Shown piece after piece: positions 5,433-7,379 of a stretch of DNA of 7,379 nt. Position numbers and translations under genes: made by a program. Below the pieces are notes generated by a model. That model saw nothing but the letters and a program-made list of their open reading frames with translations, did not search any database and had not been told where the DNA came from. Numbering within the stretch: position 1 is the first letter of the stretch; every line of letters begins with the position of its first letter. Source of the DNA: Acetofilamentum sp. Lineage in GTDB: Bacteria; Bacteroidota; Bacteroidia; Bacteroidales; JAFGUD01. Location of the stretch: positions 1-7,379 of the forward strand of contig DYKL01000172.1 in assembly GCA_020722645.1 (NCBI GenBank), in the 5' to 3' direction.

Positions 5433-6746
5433 TTAAAAATCTTTTTGTTTTATAAGTTCAGAAACTGCATAAAGCGGGATATTTATAAAATTATCACTTT
5501 TTATGTAGTTTCTTGGTGATGTTCTGAAAATTAGAGTCGGTTTGTATTTTTCGGTATAACTTTTTAAACTTTTTTTATTTTTTGTTAATCCACTTTTTAC
5601 TTCTAACGGAAATACTGTATTGTTTTTTTGAAAAATGAAATCAACTTCTGCATCAAAATTAGAAGTCCAATAGTATAAATTTTCATTATTTGATGAAGCA
5701 ATTAGTTCGTTAGCTACAAAATTTTCTGTAAATGCTCCGTTAAATTGTGAAAACAAACTTGTTGGTTCAATTATTATTTCAGATGATAGATTTAACATTG
5801 CTCCGAGTAAACCTGTATCTGACAAATAAATTTTAAATTTAGAAAAATCTGTATATCCGGAAAGAGGCAATTTGGGAGTGGAAATATTATATGCAACATT
5901 TATCAATCCTGCACTTTTCAGCCATTCAATAGTTGCTTCATAAGTCGAACTTCTTGATTTTTTTTTCACATCTGAATATTGAAATTTTTTATTTTCTTTT
6001 GCTAATTGATAAGGAATTGAACGCCAAACTTCTTGTGTTTTTATTGCTTGATTTTTATCTGTATATTTTGAAAAATCGCGTTTATATGCTTCTAAAATAT
6101 CGTTTTGAATATTTCTAACTAATGTAATGTCTTTTTTTGTTATATAACTTTGTAATACTTCCGGCATCCCTCCTAAAAAAAGATACATTTTAAGTTCCGA
6201 AATCAGTTTATTGTGAATGAATTCAGGGATTGAATCAGAATTTTTAATATTTGAAAGATTTTCAACTAATAATTCTTGTCCTATTGCTTCAAGATATTCA
6301 TAAAAAGTCATAGGATACAAAGTCAAAAAATTTACTTTTCCTACCGGAAAATTAGTTGTTTTACCAATGCTGACTCCTAATAATGAACCTGCTGCAATTA
6401 TATGATAATCATTAGCTTGTTCCTGAAAATATTTTAAACTTGTTATTGCATTTGGAGTTGTTTGAATTTCATCAAAAAATATCAGTGAATTTTTATTCTC
6501 TATTTTTTTTGAAATAATTAATCCTAAATTTTTAATAATGTTTTCAGGATTCAGATTACCTTCAAAAATTGATTTAAGCTCAGTATTTTGTTCAAAGTTG
6601 AAATAATAATAATTTTTATATTCTTTTTTTCCGAATTGATTTACAAGATAAGTTTTTCCAACTTGCCTTGCTCCCTGAAGAAGTAAAGGTTTACGAACAC
6701 TTGATTTTTTCCAAGTTATGAGTTGGTTGTATGCATTTCGTTTCAT
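5433..6746 (-). CDS. AAA_14 / DUF4143 ATP-binding protein with PD-(D/E)XK-like C-terminus
   Basis: The 437-residue protein is complete, from the ATG at 6746-6744 to TAA at 5435-5433. The N-terminal AAA-type ATPase (AAA_14) shows Walker A G-A-R-Q-V-G-K-T (25-32), Walker B L-I-F-F-D-E (88-93) and a sensor-type A-A-G-S-L-L (118-123). Next come the family's F-P-V-G-K-V region (133-138) and L-G-G-M-P-E-V (191-197). A winged-helix-like middle part (about 250-285) leads to the DUF4143 region with Y-L-S-D-T-G-L-L (307-314). The C-terminal part carries the nuclease-like set Glu341, E-V-D (367-369) and E-V-K (382-384), typical of PD-(D/E)XK folds. Such proteins are widespread, often in many copies per genome and in accessory DNA; their biological role is not established. 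The length is normal and all motifs are intact, so this is a working gene rather than a relic. It stands alone between two unrelated tandem arrays, and its promoter touches the right-hand array. Confidence 0.92.
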   Translation of the reverse strand: MKRNAYNQLITWKKSSVRKPLLLQGARQVGKTYLVNQFGKKEYKNYYYFNFEQNTELKSIFEGNLNPENIIKNLGLIISKKIENKNSLIFFDEIQTTPNAITSLKYFQEQANDYHIIAAGSLLGVSIGKTTNFPVGKVNFLTLYPMTFYEYLEAIGQELLVENLSNIKNSDSIPEFIHNKLISELKMYLFLGGMPEVLQSYITKKDITLVRNIQNDILEAYKRDFSKYTDKNQAIKTQEVWRSIPYQLAKENKKFQYSDVKKKSRSSTYEATIEWLKSAGLINVAYNISTPKLPLSGYTDFSKFKIYLSDTGLLGAMLNLSSEIIIEPTSLFSQFNGAFTENFVANELIASSNNENLYYWTSNFDAEVDFIFQKNNTVFPLEVKSGLTKNKKSLKSYTEKYKPTLIFRTSPRNYIKSDNFINIPLYAVSELIKQKDF

Positions 6747-6768
6747 AATTTAACTTCATTTTTTGTTG

Positions 6769-6786
6769 CAAAGATATAATTTATCT
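6769..6786 (-). promoter_or_regulatory. ATPase promoter -7 box with overlapping palindrome
   Basis: On the minus strand TATCTTTG (6776-6769) matches the Bacteroidota -7 consensus and would place the transcript start some 15 bases before the ATG at 6746. No well-spaced TTTG -33 box is seen; the nearest TTTG (6791-6788), inside the first iteron, is only 11 bases away. The -7 box overlaps the palindrome AGATA-N5-TATCT (6772-6786). The right arm of that palindrome is the first five bases of the first iteron, which suggests an operator linking the array to this promoter. Confidence 0.5.
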
Positions 6787-7221
6787 CCAAAAAAACGTAA
6801 AACATCCCTAAAATTATCTCCAAAAAAATGTAATTTACTTAAAATATATCTCCAAAAAAACGTAAAATACCCCTAAAATTATCTCCAAAAAAATGTAATT
6901 TACTTAAAATATATCTCCAAAAAAACGTAAAATACCCCTAAAATTATCTCCAAAAAAATGTAATTTACTTAAAATATATCTCCAAAAAAACGTAAAACAC
7001 CCCTAAAATTATCTCCAAAAAAATGTAATTTTTCTATAATATATCTCCAAAAAATCGTAAAAAGCACGCAAATTATCTCCAAAAAAACGTAATTTACTTA
7101 AAATATATCTCCAAAAAAACGTAATTTACTTAAAATATATCTCCAAAAAAACGTAATTTTTTAAAAAATTTATCTCCAAAAAAACGTAAAAAGCACCCAA
7201 ATTCTCTCCAAAAAAATGTAA
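6782..7221. repeat. Iteron-like array: 14 copies of a 19-bp core, 32-33 bp spacing
   Basis: The core TATCTCCAAAAAAACGTAA, with C or T before GTAA, starts at 6782, 6815, 6847, 6880, 6912, 6945, 6977, 7010, 7042, 7074, 7106, 7138, 7171 and 7203. The first eight copies form four exact 65-bp dimers (starts 6782, 6847, 6912, 6977). In these, CGTAA and TGTAA cores alternate, as do two spacer types: 14 bp (A-A-Y-A-Y-C-C-C-type) and 13 bp, mostly TTTACTTAAAATA. The last six are monomers at 32-33 bp with mixed spacers. Copy 9 has A6T in place of A7, and copy 14 begins TC instead of TA. The period is about three helical turns, so cores and their A-tracts lie on one face of the DNA, as with iterons or bent DNA. 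The recurring spacers rule out CRISPR, and the period does not keep a reading frame. Confidence 0.93.
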
Positions 7222-7379
7222 TCTCAATCTCCATATTAAACAACCAAGAGATAAAACTCTCACACCAAAAGTATGAAAATAATTATAAACCAACAACTTA
7301 CAAAATTATTTACACATGAAACAGGTTAAAAAATAATTGAAAAACAGTATCTTTGCAAAATAATTTGTATAAGTGTCAA
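7222..7379. other. Non-coding tail of the window
   Basis: No gene is visible. The stretch separates the iteron array from a plus-strand promoter-like box near the right edge and is presumably the upstream region of a rightward gene outside the window. Confidence 0.5.
7348..7355 (+). promoter_or_regulatory. Plus-strand -7 box for a gene beyond the right edge
   Basis: TATCTTTG is identical to the -7 box of the ATPase gene but faces the other way. A good TTTG at -33 is not seen. If it is real, the iteron array lies between two divergent promoters. Confidence 0.4.

Noticed and set aside
5933..6118. 61-codon plus-strand frame
   Set aside because: It lies wholly opposite the ATPase gene and has low-complexity hydrophobic composition.
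6782..7221. Regularly spaced repeats that could look like a CRISPR array
   Set aside because: The spacers are only 13-14 bp and recur (TTTACTTAAAATA five times), and no cas gene is present.

Overview
The window is strongly AT-rich DNA, most likely from an uncultured or poorly studied Bacteroidota. Three things support this. Promoter boxes match the Bacteroidota -7 consensus TAnnTTTG (minus strand near 249-256 and 6769-6776; plus strand at 7348-7355). Shine-Dalgarno sites are absent before the starts. The two envelope proteins are of Bacteroidota type: a secreted protein with a G-I-G-T-x-S-P motif, and a giant VWA / Ig-like / beta-propeller / carboxypeptidase-regulatory-like / OmpA protein. 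All recognisable genes lie on the minus strand. They are separated by long, repeat-rich, non-coding gaps, so they look like single transcription units rather than an operon.

Layout, left to right. (1) 1-188 is the N-terminus of a secreted protein whose signal peptide carries a G8 tract at codons 8-11; losing or gaining one G gives an almost immediate stop. Its promoter is at about 249-278. (2) 189-887 is non-coding and holds two palindromic elements: a 355-bp element (301-655) with perfect 17-bp terminal inverted repeats, and a 123-bp element (726-848) with 12-bp inverted repeats. (3) 888-4524 is the giant envelope protein. Its reading frame is broken at an A9 tract (1123-1131) inside the OmpA domain. 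The first frame stops at 1105, while an intact remainder of the OmpA domain, with its peptidoglycan-binding Asp and Arg, continues in another frame to 888. (4) 4525-5212 is non-coding, with several hairpins and one imperfect inverted-repeat pair. (5) 5213-5418 is a 58-bp tandem repeat. (6) 5433-6746 is a complete AAA_14/DUF4143 ATPase with a PD-(D/E)XK-like C-terminus. (7) 6782-7221 is a 14-copy iteron-like array of a 19-bp core, first as four exact 65-bp dimers and then as six monomers; it abuts the ATPase promoter. (8) 7222-7379 holds a plus-strand promoter-like box pointing to a gene outside the window.

Two themes stand out. First, both envelope genes carry a homopolymer tract exactly where slippage would switch the protein on or off (secretion) or between soluble and wall-anchored forms (OmpA domain). 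Second, the ATPase gene is bracketed by two unrelated tandem arrays, with a helically spaced iteron array running into its promoter. These are readings of the sequence; neither switching nor iteron binding can be shown from one sequence.
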